Assembly (NCBI GenBank): GCA_007449985.2
Contig: VIIQ02000842.1
Span: forward strand, 124,001 to 188,000
DNA length: 64,000 nt
Origin: Desmodesmus armatus
Taxonomy: Eukaryota > Chlorophyta > Chlorophyceae > Sphaeropleales > Scenedesmaceae
Direction of reading: 5' to 3'
Position numbers and translations under genes: made by a program. Below are positions 32,322 to 46,000 of the stretch, piece after piece (the first letter of the stretch is position 1; each line of letters begins with the position of its first letter). Under the pieces are notes generated by a model. The model worked only from the letters and a program-made list of their open reading frames with translations. It was not told the DNA's origin and ran no database searches.

Positions 32322-35300
32322 TCAATCATCAGGCTCGCTGAAGGGCATTTTGACATTGGCAGTCATCAGTGGTGTGCCCGCCTGCTCTGCTCCCACCACC
32401 ACAACCTTGACAGCACCTGCCCCCAACTCCGGCTGTGTGCAGGTCACATCAGCCTGCATGTGAAGCGGCAGCGGGGTAGCGGGCAAGCATCAGGCACATA
32501 CAACGTGTGTGTACTTTGGGGGGGGGCAGAGTTTCAAGGCAGATGTTGCTGCATGCGGCCAAAGCTTTAAGGCAACCCCACTGACTCAGGGCCATCCTCA
32601 GGGCCTGTTTGTGATGCATCTGCCTGCACACAATCGTGGCAAGGTGCACCCTTGACCCCCCCCCCCCCAAAAGCTGCATCATTGAGACATGGCCCAGCTG
32701 CATAGCACGGCGCACCTTGAAGGTGTACTGCAGGAGTGGCACCAGGCAGGGCACCATGAAGTGTGGTGTGTGCACCTTGTACATGTCTGGGTCAGCAGGC
32801 TGCACCAGCACCTGCAAACACGCGCACACCCCACAGCAATGCGGCACACATGCAACCATCACACAGGCAGTGATGTGGCTACATCATGTAGCTGCATGTG
32901 TGTGATTATGATAATCACACACATTGCCATGCAGTCCGCTCATGAGCGATCAGGCACCACAGTCATTGTTTTGGTCGTTGTCAAGCACCACCCTCCCTTG
33001 AGCCCAACTGCACTTCCTTCCCTGAACGTCATCGGCTGGCAGCCACAGCGTCCAAAAGCTAGCTTGTGTTTGGGAGTGTGCCACACCCCTACTGCCTGCC
33101 TGGTGCCAGCTGACGTCCATGTTCAGTCGGAGAAGTTGCACGACGCGCACCTGCAGGTTTGTGGCCAAGTCTTGCCCTTCATTGGCAAGGTTGATGAGCA
33201 ACCTGAAGCGTGGACCCAGGCCTTGGATGTTGACGCTCATGCTCAGGCTGGCTGCAGCAGCATGGGTCCCCTGCACAAACACATCACACCCAGCATGTTG
33301 CGACGCAAGAAGCATTGCCAACTCTGATCTTGCTTGCACACAAAGTGGACAATAGGAATGTGCACAGACTCGGATCCTGCATTGAAGGAGGGGGTCTGGA
33401 CGTCTGCTTCAAGCAAGCTGCTCTGACTGCACCAGGGCAGTCCTGGAGTGCAGCCCTGCTCACTGCTGCTGTGTCGTGGATGTGCTCGGCAGTTACAGCC
33501 AAGTGCACTGCATCAGCACGACAGCCCACCTGTCCGTCTGTCAGCACTTTGACGAGAGCCCTGGCAGTCTCCAGCCGCATCTTGACCAGGTCCCGCTGGA
33601 AAACCCTAGGTGTCAAAGAATGGGCAGCAGCAGGCGGAGCCCACCGCACACATTGTGATAAGTCTGTCTGAAGTGCTGTGTTGACACTTATTGCAAGGCC
33701 ATGTGTTGTAAGAGGAAAAGTAGCACAGCCGGCATGTGAGGGTTGGGTGTGAGTGACAGTCAGCTACGATTGTGGATGATGCGGTGCTGGGGACACTAAC
33801 AATCATTGTCATCACACCAAGCACCCAAAAGAAGCCGCCCTAAGAGTGGTCCCAGCCCAATGTCGTACCTGTGCATGTCAACGGCGTGTTCCCGCTCCCG
33901 CTGCGTCTGCTCCACGTACAGCCGCGTCTTCTTGGGCACATCCAGGGGCACGTCTTGCTCTGGTGGTGGTCCTGAGCCCCCCGCGGCGGCAACCTCCAGG
34001 CTTGCTGTGCGGGGCAGAATCTGCATATACGACACATGCGCAGTTTATTTGCAACCACTGAGCAGTATGCCAGGCAGCCTCACTGTCAACATACACACTT
34101 AAGGAAAGACTGTGCCCCGCGTGCTAGTGTTTGTGGTGCAGAATTGCCGAGTGGGTCACTCCCTGATGTATTGAAGGTGTTACGTCGCTGCCAGTCTGTT
34201 CGAACACTGCGACAGAGTGTGTACAGGACACAAGTGCCTTGACAATTGACGAGTTGTCACCACATCCTGCCACGCAAAATGACTCGTGAGCGCACCTGTG
34301 TCGCTGACAAGCTGGTGCACTCTGCGGCTATGGCTGTGGTGCTAGCAGTGTGCCAGCATACCCTGTGTGCCGTCCCCCAGCCCACCTTGATGTCCAGGCC
34401 CCCTGCTTCCGTCACATTGACCAGTGAGTTGTCCTCGCGTGCATAGCGGCCCACGAACAACCCGCTCACAGGGCTGCTGCTGGTGTGCTCTGAGACCAGT
34501 GTCTTATCATTGTACACTCTGAGGACGCCGTTTGACAGGGCCACCACCACACACTTTGTGTTGCGCGTGGAGTTGGGTGTCAGCAGCTGCATGGCGCGTA
34601 TGCTGGCAGGCATGTACAGGGAGTACTGCTTGGAGCCTGCCACAGAGTAGCAGTGTACTGCGTCAGCCATGGTGCCCACAATGATCTGCCTGGTGGTGGT
34701 CACCTGCGGCATGCAGCACGGGCACCGTGGCAGCCACCAGCCATGAAGTGTGAAACGTGTGACTGTAATACAGACCTGTCAGCCACGGCATGGCTGCACA
34801 GCAGTCCCGCAGCGCTGCTGTACTGCACTGTACTGTCACGTACATGTGATTGTTCACAAGCTGCATCAGCCAGTGCCTTGGCAGCTACACCTTTTACAGA
34901 CATGCGTGTTATGCATGCATGCAGCTTTTGGGTGCCGCCTACATGTACCCACCAGGGTGACGGGCTGTGAATCCAGCTGTATGACTGTCTTCGCCAGCAC
35001 CCCTCCCTTCACGCTGTACAGCCAGCCATCACGTGCTGCCACAGTGACTCTGTAGCCTGCATCCAGGCCGCCGGCTGTGGATATTAGTGCTGGCACTGCG
35101 GGCAGGGTTAGGCTGCTGCTGACAGAAGTGGCGCCAGGACCTAGCAGCAGGACGCGCTTGTCCTCTGTGCCAACCACCAGCTGGCCAACACCGTCTGGCT
35201 GCAGGAGCAGCATAGCGGCAACGGAGATGTGGCAGAGTCAGCAACAGCAGCAGCGGAAGGGACATAGACACGTTGTTGTCAATGACAAGGGTGCGCATGC

Positions 35301-36579
35301 CTCCATGACACCAAGTTTCGATGATGACTTTGGCACCTACAAGAGAGTCTGTTGTGTGGCACTGACATGGCTAGTGCAGGAAGAGTGGTGGCCAACAAGG
35401 AGAGGCTTGTCATGGTGCTTGGCTGCTCGCATGGTGAGATGGTTCACAAGTAGCACAGGTGTACCCGTTGCCGCTGGCTGTGGTGCCGCATGCAGCATAC
35501 GTGCGTCACTGTTGCTCCTGACCTCATCTGCTGTCTGCCGTATGACCCCCATGCAGGTGATGTATGACAGGTGGGCGCTGCTGGGTCCGTCACTGGTTGC
35601 TGCATATGACTGCTGCTCCGAGGGTCTGCCAGCGACAGCAGCTGCATGGAGCTGGTGCTCAGCTGTAGGCCTGCTGCCTGCAGCTGCTCCAGCTTGCCTG
35701 CACCTGCCTGTGCTGAGCACTGCCCTGCCTGCATGGCCTGCCTGCACACAGGACAAACAGTGACCCACAAGTCCATCATGATCGAAATGGAAGTGACTGA
35801 TGCATAACAAATGTCCCTCCAGCATAAGCAAAACTGCTGCCAGCACACAGTGTTCTTTGACATTCTGTTTTGACCCTGCTCGCTCTGGTGTGAAAGATGC
35901 AGCAACATACCATGGCTGCGCACCAACCAAACTATATGCCGATTTGCATGCAGCACTTGCACGGCTGAGGGCAAGCTGGAACACTCCAGCTGCTGAAGGG
36001 CCAGCTTTTGTATGCAATTTGCGTAGCTCACCAGATGGCCTGCTCATCTGACTGGCCATCTGCTGCTGGCAGGGTGAACTTGTAGAAGGGCCGCAGATTT
36101 TGGAACATGTAGATGTGCGATCCAGCAGCCACTGCTACTGTGGGCAGGCGCGACCCCTGGCTGTCCAGCAGCAAGGCACATACTGCCACTGGGACATCCT
36201 GCAGCTCCACCTCTGAAGCTTTCTGAGTGCCCTTCCACACCTGTACACATTCCACAGCGGCCAGCAGCACTAGTGCAGTGAAGTTTGGCATGTCGTGCCA
36301 CAAGCCGTACAGAGGTGTGCCCCAGCAGCCAAGCAGCGCAGAAGAGGGGTGACACACCTTGAGCTTCTTGTCAGCATCAGCAACGACAAGCCGCCAGTCC
36401 CCATCACCACATAGGTTGCACGTGGTGATGCAACTGCTGAAAGCTTTGACGCCCGCAACTGGGTCTGCCCATGCATCCAGCCACAGCTGCTTCACTGGCT
36501 CCCGTGCATGCCCCGACTTGCTGCTACGAGTGAGGCGTGGCCTTGCTGGCTCCAGCTCCACCGTAGTCCTGTTCGGCAT
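32322..36579 (-). CDS. BBS1: BBS1, subunit of the BBSome ciliary trafficking coat
   Basis: Complement of join(32322..32453, 32716..32811, 33151..33270, 33530..33605, 33869..34020, 34386..34703, 34953..35198, 35523..35724, 36032..36240, 36358..36579), 1773 nt, 590 aa, close to the 593 aa of human BBS1. Recognisable along the whole length: [79 protein letters not shown] and the end A-N-V-K-M-P-F-S-E. These form the seven-bladed beta-propeller (N-terminal two thirds) and the C-terminal ear-like part. BBS1 binds ARL6/BBS3-GTP and helps move membrane proteins out of cilia. Exon 35523..35724 is uncertain: a second frame starting at 35741 also resembles BBS1 for 40 residues. Divergent from the Kir-type channel at 37394. 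Confidence 0.95.
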
Positions 36580-37393
36580 GATCAGCTGCTGTCACTGATA
36601 TCGTTGCTGCTGCTGTTGTTGCTGTCTATCTGGCTGCACATCCTGTATGCTGTGGACACCCACAGGCTGTGCTGTGCTGTGGAGCTTTGCTGTGCACACA
36701 CAGGGCTGCCTGTGTTCTGTGTGATGTGATCAAAGTCAAGGGGTTCCCAAAACAGGTGCAGGTGGTGCAGACTGCAGTTTATCAACACCAACAGGGTAAG
36801 ACCCGCCAAAAGATCTGCTCAACAATCTGGCCGGGAGGCACTGCGCGTGTCAGTGTTTGAGGAATGAAAAGACTCAGAGATCTGCAGTAGCCTTGCACGT
36901 AATGAACCCAGTGAAGGCCAACCAAAGTGACGGGGCAGTTGATACCTGCCAATGCAAGTAAACGTGTATGACGCATGGTGCTGCACCAATTTCGTCTGTT
37001 CATGAAAGCGACACGTTTTGAAGTAGTTTGAGTCCCTCAGCGTCTGCTCTTGGGTTCGTTATCCAAATCTGGCATCGATCACACCGCGTTGAGTCCTGTG
37101 TTGCTGTGTCATCTACAAGTATCTTGGAACAGACAGCAAAGTGGTTGCGCTGGGCTGCAGATCCGCACACCCCGGTTGCAGCAGCTCCCCTGCTTTGCTG
37201 TCATCTCAGCTGCTTCAACCACCACCACATCGGAAAGACCAGTGGCAGAGCCGGGGTTGCCTCGTTGACAGCACATACTCATCTGTCATCAGGGACAGCA
37301 GGACCCAGGGGCCTGCTGCGGTGCTCAGTGCAATTATTCACCTAGGACCTGTAGGAAGCTTGTCAGCGGTGGCTTGGTAGCAGCAGCGAGCTG
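36580..37393. promoter_or_regulatory. Divergent promoter region between BBS1 (-) and the Kir-type channel (+)
   Basis: 814 bp between the start codons with no supported gene inside. It should hold both promoters and 5' UTRs. No clear TATA box was found. Confidence 0.4.
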
Positions 37394-40300
37394 ATGCCTC
37401 CCAACGGCCAGCGCAGACTGCCAGGGTTGAGGCCGGATGGCCCCAGGCCTAGCCTTCTGGACCGCAAGAAGCCTTTCTTCACAGGCTTGCAACGGTTTGG
37501 TGTGGACAAGCAGCTGTACTTGCAGGTGAGCGAGGGGGTGAGGTGTTGTTGTGTCGGCCGAGTAACAGAACTGCATGTGCAGCACAGGGGTAATGTTGGT
37601 GGGCTGCTTTTCATGTTGGTAGGCTGCTTGACGAAATCGTGCTCTTGCTCAGACGCTCAAAGGATGGGTTGAATAGGTGTGCAGCCGAAAGCAGTAGCCC
37701 TTGGGTGCTTGAGGGTTGGGTGGCTGTTGCGTTGCAACCTACAGCGAGGCTCGCGAGCAAGCAGCTCCTGAACAACCACTTGCCTGTGTCACCTGCTGCA
37801 GGACCCGTTCCATACACTGCTGAACCTGCCTTGGTGAGTCATCTGCAGCCACTCTTGCACAGCCTGGCAAACCCCTGCCATGCCACTCACTGCACAGTGC
37901 CAAGGCCACCTTCAGCAGTGCAGTGGGGTCAGCTTCCTGTTGGTAGAATTGCTATACGGACATTCGGATTAGAAGGCTCCCTCTGCGAGCTACAGGCAGT
38001 AATATGTACAGCTTCAAACAGCATCGTCATCGCCGCTGAGTAAGATGTGTTTCATGGTGTTTTTTTGTTTGTTTTTCCACAGGTGGAAGTTCATCATCAT
38101 CTTCTTCTCCACCTACATCATACAGTTCTGCACCTTTGCACTGATCTACTGGGCCTTCCCAGGGACCTGCACACACGGCATCGATGGCAACTTTGCACAT
38201 GCCCTTTGGATGAGCAGCAGGACAGCATCCACCATCGGGTTCAATCAGGTGGGGCTGGAGGAGCAGCAACTGCAGTGGCAGCGGCAGCGGTCGCTGGTGA
38301 TATGTGGGGCAGGAGCAGGAGCAGCAGCGGCAGCAATGTATATGCTATAGACATGTCTTGGTGAAGCTGCAGGCAGCTGTCTAAGAAGGGAGCAGCAGCA
38401 GGGGCAGGGGCAGTGGAAGCAGGTGCATTGGTGGTATAGTGCTGGACTGCAGACAGGGATTCGTGGGCTGGGCTGGCAATGACACAGCATGCAGCCGCTG
38501 GCAACTTCAGGCACGCAACCCCGTCTATGTTCGTTTTGTCCATAACCTAGCTGCCGACACTGATATGGTGTAGTCCATTCACATGTAGTCAACTCCCCCC
38601 CCCCTGCATGTTAATGTGTCCGTGCTGCATGTAGCTACCCCCCCCCTATGCTTATGTGTCCGTGCTGCTTCTTGTGTTTTGTTGATAATTTTGCAGATCT
38701 ACCCTGAGGTGACCTGTCCAGGAGCCAACCTGATTGTGATGATGCAGGTCATCTGCAGCAACCTCATCGACTTCATCATGCTGGGTCTTGTGTTTGCGCG
38801 CTTCTCAGCCCCCTTCAAGCGCGCCACCAGCATACGCTTCAGCAACACCTGCACCATCAACAGGCACAGCAGCGGATACTGGGCGCTCACACTTAGGTGC
38901 GCGCAGCGGGGCATGGTGATGTCGTATCCGTGCTGCAGCGCTCTAACTTCTTGCCGCAGAGCACATGTCGTAGGGTGTAAGCAGTGGGCGAAGGCTAGGG
39001 TAGGCATGTGCATTTGCTCGTGCAGAAGGGCTTTAGCTTTTTGAGCTGCCGCGGCAGTACAGCAGCAGCTGGCGGGGACATGCAGCAGGTGCATGGCCGC
39101 AGGGGCATGGGTGTCATCGCAGCTCTGCTCGATGCACAGCCGTAGGCAGGGGTGGCTCGTCATCCTGCACCGCCCCGGGTTGCAGGGGGTTTTGTCACTA
39201 TCAAGTGCAATGCGTGCTGTGTGCTGGGCAGGAAGCAGTACAACTAGCTGTCACCACACACTATAGGCCACCAGCATGGCTATGACAGGCAAAGTCCCTG
39301 TCAACATGCGCTCACCCTATGTGCGCCCTCTGGCCTGCTGCTTGCACTGCAGTCAACAACACACACTTCCAAATCAGTCCACATGTGTATAGCACGCGGC
39401 GCTTGCTTACTTGTGCACAACTTCTCTTTGGCACTGCTGCAGGGTTGCCAACATCCGCAAGCATCAGCTGCTAAAGCCTGAGATCAAGGTCATGATGACG
39501 GCGGTGGACTCTATCACTCCCTCAAACTATGTGTTTGAGTACCTGGCCATTGAGGCGTTTGAGATGCAGCAGATGAACCTGCAGCTGGGCTTCCCTGCCA
39601 ATGTGGTGCATGTCATTCGGCCCAGCAGCCCACTCTACAACCTCAGCTTGCAGGTGATGCTGGGGCCAGGAGGGAGGGGTAGGAGGGTGGGGCGGTTTGG
39701 AGAGAAGCGGCAGGGAGGAGCAGGTTATGCTGGGGGCAGGAGGGCGGGTAGCTACCTGGGGGTGGCTACTTCCTACAGGAGGGTGGGGCGATGGGGAGGG
39801 AGGGGTGGAGGGAGGAGCAGGAGGGGGTGTGGTGTGGCAGGCTGGGTGCCATGCATGTGTTGCGTCACAGCTTCTTGTTTTCTGACAGCAGCGGTTGCAT
39901 GCCATGGAAATGCATGCCGACAAGAGTTGCACATGCACCCACCATCCCATGTCATGTATGTTGCAGTAAAAGGTGTGCAGTATCAATCAGTACAGTAACA
40001 GTCACGAAGTAGATATGTTCAAAGTTGTAACACTCACTGCTGCCCCTTCCACTGCTGTCTGTGTACATGTATCTGCCGTGTGTGGTGTGTGGTGCAGGAG
40101 ATGGATGCGCGCATGATGGAGGTGCTGGTGTTTGTGGACGGTGTGGACGCCATGACCAGCAAGGTCATGCAGGCACGCCGCAACTACATGCCCTCAGAAA
40201 TGATGCTCAATGAGCAGGTGGGTGGGGTTAGGGTGGGATGCAGTGCTGCTAGCGGCAGCACAGGGGCAGGAATATTTAGTGAAGCGCCGCAGGGCAGTCA

Positions 40301-41189
40301 CTATGGTGCCAGGCAAGGGGCACCTGTAACAGCAAACTGTGTCAGTCAGCTTACTGCTCGACAGCATCGCATCATGTGTGCAACAGCAAAGCGCCTAGTC
40401 AACCTGCTTTTGCTGTTGTGTTGTGCTGCAGTTTGCCGACCTGCACTTGGAGATGCGTGGCGGCAAGCTGGGCCTGGACTTCACTCAGTTTGACAACACT
40501 GTCAGCAGCACAGGTGTGTTCACAAACTAAACAACAAGGGTGTGTTTGTCTACGGCAGCCCTGAACAAGACTGGGGGCTGCTAGCTTGCAGCTCAGCGTG
40601 TTTGCTCGCCTGACATATTAGTCACAAGGGTGGCACCCATTGCATGTGCAGGACAGCTGTCTGAACTGGTGCTGCAGCCTCACCCACAACATGCCTCACA
40701 GGGGCCATGCAACACGGGGGCCAGATGGTAATTGAAAAGAGCATTGTGCTGCATCTCAGCCCATTGTGCACTTTAGGCGCAGCGGACACCCATGCATGCC
40801 TGCTGAACTGTTCCTGGTGCTGTTGCTTGTCTGCAGACATGTTGGTCAACGAGTACCAGACCTCGCCTCAGCTTGCCGGCATGTCTATGCCTGAGCTGCA
40901 GAACCACATGAGCCACCTGCGCCACCTTACTTTCAAGCGCCTGACAGAGCAGATGCCGGGCCGCAAGTCAGGCGCTGGTGCAGCAGCAGGACCTGTGGGT
41001 GGGGTAGAGGCAGCGTCTGCAGGCGCAGGCACGTCAGCGGGGAACCCAGGTTTTGGCGGGTCAGTGGAGCTGGGGCACATCGCTGCGGGTGTGACTGGCG
41101 GGTCAGGGGCAGCGTCGGGGCGCACCAGCCGCAACAGGGATGCTGTGCAGCCGTTTGACCAGTCAAACTTCAGCACGCTGCCTCTGTGA
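37394..41189 (+). CDS. Inward-rectifier (Kir)-type potassium channel with altered filter
   Basis: Eight exons, join(37394..37525, 37802..37833, 38083..38248, 38697..38896, 39443..39653, 40098..40217, 40432..40513, 40837..41189), 1296 nt, 431 aa, all phases closed. D-P-F-H-T-L-L-N-L-P-W-W leads into M1 (about 55-80). The pore reads S-S-R-T-A-S-T-I-G-F-N-Q (filter 105-109) and M2 is about 121-150. The two extracellular Cys of Kir channels are present (C84, C117), and D135 matches the rectification Asp of Kir2.1. The cytoplasmic Kir domain follows: R-V-A-N-I-R-K-H-Q-L, H-V-I-R-P-S-S-P-L-Y-N-L-S, V-F-V-D-G-V-D-A-M-T-S-K-V-M-Q-A-R. A Gly/Ala-rich tail of about 80 residues ends it. The filter is G-F-N instead of G-Y-G/G-F-G, and the Kir2.1 Glu-Arg pair behind the filter is Arg and Ile here, so potassium selectivity may be changed. 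Confidence 0.9.
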
Positions 41190-43031
41190 GCAGTAGTTTG
41201 ACCCGCTGTGCTTTAACCAGCTGCCATGGAGCAGCGGGTTGAGCAGTCGCTCATCAGCATGCTGTCGATGGGAGCGGGTGTGTCAGCATGCTTGATCGGG
41301 TGGCACCAGCCCAGGCTTGTGATGCCTGGCGGTGCACGCAGAAGTTGGTTGGGGCAGCTTGCAGGGACTATCTGTTGCCGTGCCAGTTGGGGCTGTGTGT
41401 TCTGGGGTTGTGTCCTGTCGGTCTCTCCTGGTGTTTGTGAGTTGTAATGTTGGCTATTGCACAGCGCGCAATTCAACTCTGTCTCTTTGTACATATGGTG
41501 CTGCTATGGATTTGATGCGGTGCTGTGTGACAGTATGCTTGCTGGCATACAGTTGATGGTGGTAGTGGCTGCAGCAGGCTGCAGTGTCGTCATGTACTTG
41601 GGCTATGACTGCAAGGCTGCTTTTCTGTCCTCTAGGACTGTGAGATGGTTTGGCCTTGCAGTTACCTGCCTGCCAGTTCAATACTGTTTGGTTGTGTTGC
41701 GACAGCACGGTGTTTGTTGTGTCTGGCTGGTGGCAGGGCCTTGGTTTAACTTTGACAGCCCACAGAATGGCTGGATTGTTTGCCAGTCACTGTACATGGG
41801 GGGTGGGGAGGGTGACCAATGTGTTCTTTCCTTGCAGTTATAACTGGCATGATTATGCCAGACACTGGTGCTTTGTGATGTCGAAAGCAGGTTAGCCTTC
41901 TAGAGGTACACATATGACTGGGATGAAGGGTGCTCAGGCAGCCAAGCCGGTGTTTGGTTGTGGGAATCTTCTGTTACTGATCACACACACACCACAATGA
42001 TGCTAGCACCACTTATGGTGACGGACAGAACTGTCAGCAGTCAATTGGCGGCAAACCAACCGACTGCCAAATCTCATCACACACATCGCAGTGGTATCAA
42101 CACCAAACCCACCACACACGTACACACAGCAGACTGATTGTCACTGGGCTGGCAAGGGGCCCAACCAGCCCCGGCCAGTAAACGTCCTGCCGCCACACTA
42201 TATATCCAGCTTATTGGGGCCCTGAGCATTTGAACAGGGCAATATGAACAACATGCTGTCAACAGGCAGTGTAGATGCAAGCAAGCCATGAATTCACCCT
42301 TCGAAGGGTATCGCTTCACAGGCACTGCCAAGCCATGCTGCACACAGGCGCAACAGTGAAAGGAACACAGCAAGCGATGCTATGTGCACTGCTCAAGTAG
42401 TGCGCACGAGCAAGGTATGAAGCAACAGCAACATATGAGCAGGAACGAAGCCCTCCACATACCATTCGAAAAGAGAAGAACAGCCTGTATGCTTTGCAGC
42501 ACTGACTACTGCATGTCTCCCTCAGCTCAGTGTTTATTCAGCTGAGGCAGAATGGGCCAGCAGCGTGGCCTGTGCAAACCTTTTCTTGTCAACTGTGTCA
42601 GCCCATGTTGACCATGCCGCCAGAAGACGGCTCTAACAAGTGTGCACATCACAAAGATGGCGACTGGTTGGAGGCCTGTTATCAGTCATGGCAACCTTGC
42701 AGCACCCAGCACCAACATACTGTGGGGCATGCAGGGTGGTTGGTGATGCAAAGCTGCACACACACATCTGCGCACACATGCGCCGAACACAAACGCACAA
42801 GATAGTCTTATGTGTTAGTGGATGCACTGCACCACTTTCTTTATCAGACAAGCTGGCCATGTGCCACTGCTTGACAACCTTGGCACCTGCACAAGGCCAG
42901 GCATTAGCTTGGCATTAGCCAGGCATACGATGGGACATGAAACCCTTCTTGAGTATATGCACTAACACGTCGTTGGCTGGAAGCCAGAAGCAACATTCTG
43001 ATGGGGGAAAAGATAGAAAGCAAGCACAAAA
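41190..43031. other. Spacer between convergent genes
   Basis: 3' ends of the Kir-type gene (+) and the left cysteine-rich gene (-). Open frames are short and show no family; nothing else supported. Confidence 0.45.
41443..41447 (+). terminator. Candidate TGTAA polyadenylation signal of the Kir-type gene
   Basis: TGTAA 254 bases after the stop codon. Green-algal poly(A) signal by sequence and position only. Confidence 0.35.
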
Positions 43032-46000
43032 TCACCACTTCAAGCCGGCCAGGCCGCCAGCCACGACTGTGGGCAGGCTGAAGAATGAGCGGGTTGCAAG
43101 GGCATCCACACCACCCCTGAAGCTGCATTTGCCTTGTGCTGCATCGTACACAAAGCCCCAGCACACGTTGCTGTTGTCGCAGAGCTTCTTGCAGTCGGCC
43201 CTGTTGGTATTGCTTGTCCACTGGGCACCGCCTGTGACGAAGGTGCGTGCGTCGGCACCCAGGTTGGAGCCCGCAGCCTCCCAGTCGCTCTCTGCAGCTT
43301 GGGTGATGGAGCAGTGGGCGTAGTAGCCGCTGGACATCATCTTAGCGCCCACGACAGCGCTGGCAGGGTCCTCAGCGCCCACCACGCTGGATGCGGAGCC
43401 GAGTGTGCTGGGGGGCAGCTTGTAGAGCAGCTGCTTGCCGGTGGCCTCGTCAGAGGCTGAGGGAGCCAGCACCATGGTGTAGCACTTGTTGGCTGTGACG
43501 TCGTACTGTGCCATGCAGCACTGGTTGTCAGGACAGCTCTCAATGCAGGCTGCCAGGTCGTTGGCGTTGCTGCCTGCCCCCAGCAGTGTGCTGCCTGGTA
43601 CCACGTAGGCCTGTCCAGCCTCTGGTGACAGCTGGCTGCGGAGGGGCACGCAGGACTCCTTGTCAAAGGAGCCCTGGTACAGGGTGGTGCCGAAGCTTTC
43701 GTAGGTGTCGCCGTTGCCGTCCACAGGAGTGTAGAATGTGGTGCTGGGGCAGGTGGTGCAGGTGGTGTCACCACCGGGGTGGAAGGAGCCGTAGTTGCAC
43801 ACGTCGCAGGTGGGGGAGCCAGACGCCTTGCCGTAGCCGGCCACGCACACTGCAGAGGGGGACAGCGACAGCAGCAGCAGCAGCAGAAAGGGAGCGCAAC
43901 AGGCAGGTGCACACACAGTCAGATCACAGTGCCACAAGGGCTTGCCACAACCGTACAGCTTGTGCTGATGACTGCTGGTTTGATGATGCGGCAGTGCTAC
44001 AAAGCATCATTCATGATGTTTCAGGGCAGGGAGGGTGGCCATGACTCTTGAAGCTCATTTGGGTGCTGCTGTGCTGTCAGGTCTGGCCCCTGCCAGCAGT
44101 GGAAGCCACAAAACAGCGAGCAAACATTTAAAGGGAACAACAAAGCCTGCAGCTGCTGCTTGTCACTCACCATCACAGGCTGTGATGTTTGATGATCCGG
44201 GCTGCTTGGTGCTGCTGCCTGCTGGGCACTGCTGGCACTTGGAACCGGGAGCACCTCCCTCGCCGTAGTAGCCGATGGGGCACTCCAGCACTGGCAGGTC
44301 AACCAGCTCGTCCAGGGTCACGTTGGTGTTGGGGTTGAAGGCGTCAGTGGTGTTGGTGCTGTTGACCACACCAAAGCCGCCCTTGACAATGCACTCGGTG
44401 ATGAACCTCTGCTGGCTGGCGTTGTCTGCGGTGGTGCGGCCTGCAGGGCACTGCTGGCAGGGCTTGCGGCTGCCCTTGGCAGAGTAGAAGCCGGGCGCAC
44501 AGCGACTGGCACCTGCAGGGGGAGGGAGGCAGCACAGCAGGAGCAAGAAGAGGGGGGTCAAGCAGAGCCGAAAAATGGATCCATACGAGCCGGCCAATGC
44601 TTGAATGGGAAGCGCTTCCCACAGCAGCAACATATACAACTTGAAGCACGGCGCCAGGACTGCTGTTGCTCGTTGGGGGCTGTCAGGTCAGGCTGTGCAA
44701 CAATTGTGACATACCATCAACATAGGGGGGGCAGCAACTTTCTGGACTGTTGGTAACACTCATCACAGAGCCCGTGAACACACATCAGTTGAGCCTGCTG
44801 GTGCATGGTTCTCACCCTCAGAAGCGTAGCCGAATCCATCGTCGTTGACACACACTTCGCTGTTGCTGACCTTGACGGCGTTGTCGGTAATCATGTTACG
44901 TGGGCAGGGCTTGCAGGGAGCGGCAGCCCATCCGTAGACCTTGCCAGCAGCACCGTAGGTGTTGATAGGGCAGTCCTTGCCCACAAACTGGTTCCTGCCT
45001 TGAGCAATCATGCCCATACCAGCCTCAATGACTGCATGACAGAGAGGGCAACATGGGACAAGCAAGATGGAGGTGAGACTGCATGCGTGGTGTTCTGGCA
45101 AGGGCGTCGCTGCAAGCTCGATATGCAGGGGCAGGGCATGTGTCCTGGCAGCGACATGCTGGCACCCGGCGGCTGGACTGAGCTGATTGTAAATGCTTGT
45201 TGTGCAAGAGATGGCTGCAAGTCAGCGCTGCTGTTGGCAAGCATTGCTCAACCTCCCAAGCAACAGCGTCGCAGCACTCACAGCAAGAGGCAGAGGTAGC
45301 CCTGATCAGTGAGCCGTTGGCTGCCTTGGGGTTCTCGTCCAGGTCCCTGGGCTCGCTGCCAATGCCCTCACCACAGGCGGTGCAGGTCTCGGCCTTGGGG
45401 TCGTTGTAAATCACCCAGCCCTCCCTGAAGTTGCCAGAGCCGCACTGCTGCATAGGCTGGTTCTGGACTGGGATGAAGTAGCCAGGAGGGACCACTGCAA
45501 GGCAGGAAGCAGAGTGAAGGCAGGGAGGCAGCAGCAGCAGCAACATGAGCACATCAGCAGTCAGTACACCATCAACACTGCACACCAGAGTACCACCCAG
45601 GGGTGAAAGAAGCAACAACAACATGGTTCCCGGCAAAGATGATGACAAATGGTGTACACATGCCATGTCTGACATGTCTGTCAACTCAAGTTGCAGAGCC
45701 TCCTTGGGCATACAAACCACAGAGCAGCACATGCGTATGAAGTATCAAGCTTGCTTGAGGCTGCCAGGCCCTGTTTGACCGACTCACCGCACTCCTCAAT
45801 GGACTTTGCACCCTTGACTGTCGTGACTGTGGCTGAGGGGCAGGACACGCACTGGCCCTTGAGGGAGTAGAAGCCGATGTCGCACATAGTGGCGTTGGGC
45901 AGGCCTTGGTCCCCCTCGGCAGTTGGTGGATTGATGGTGGAGGGGTCGGTGACGTCCTCAAAGGTGTCGACACCATACCCAGGCAGCACCACGTTACAGT

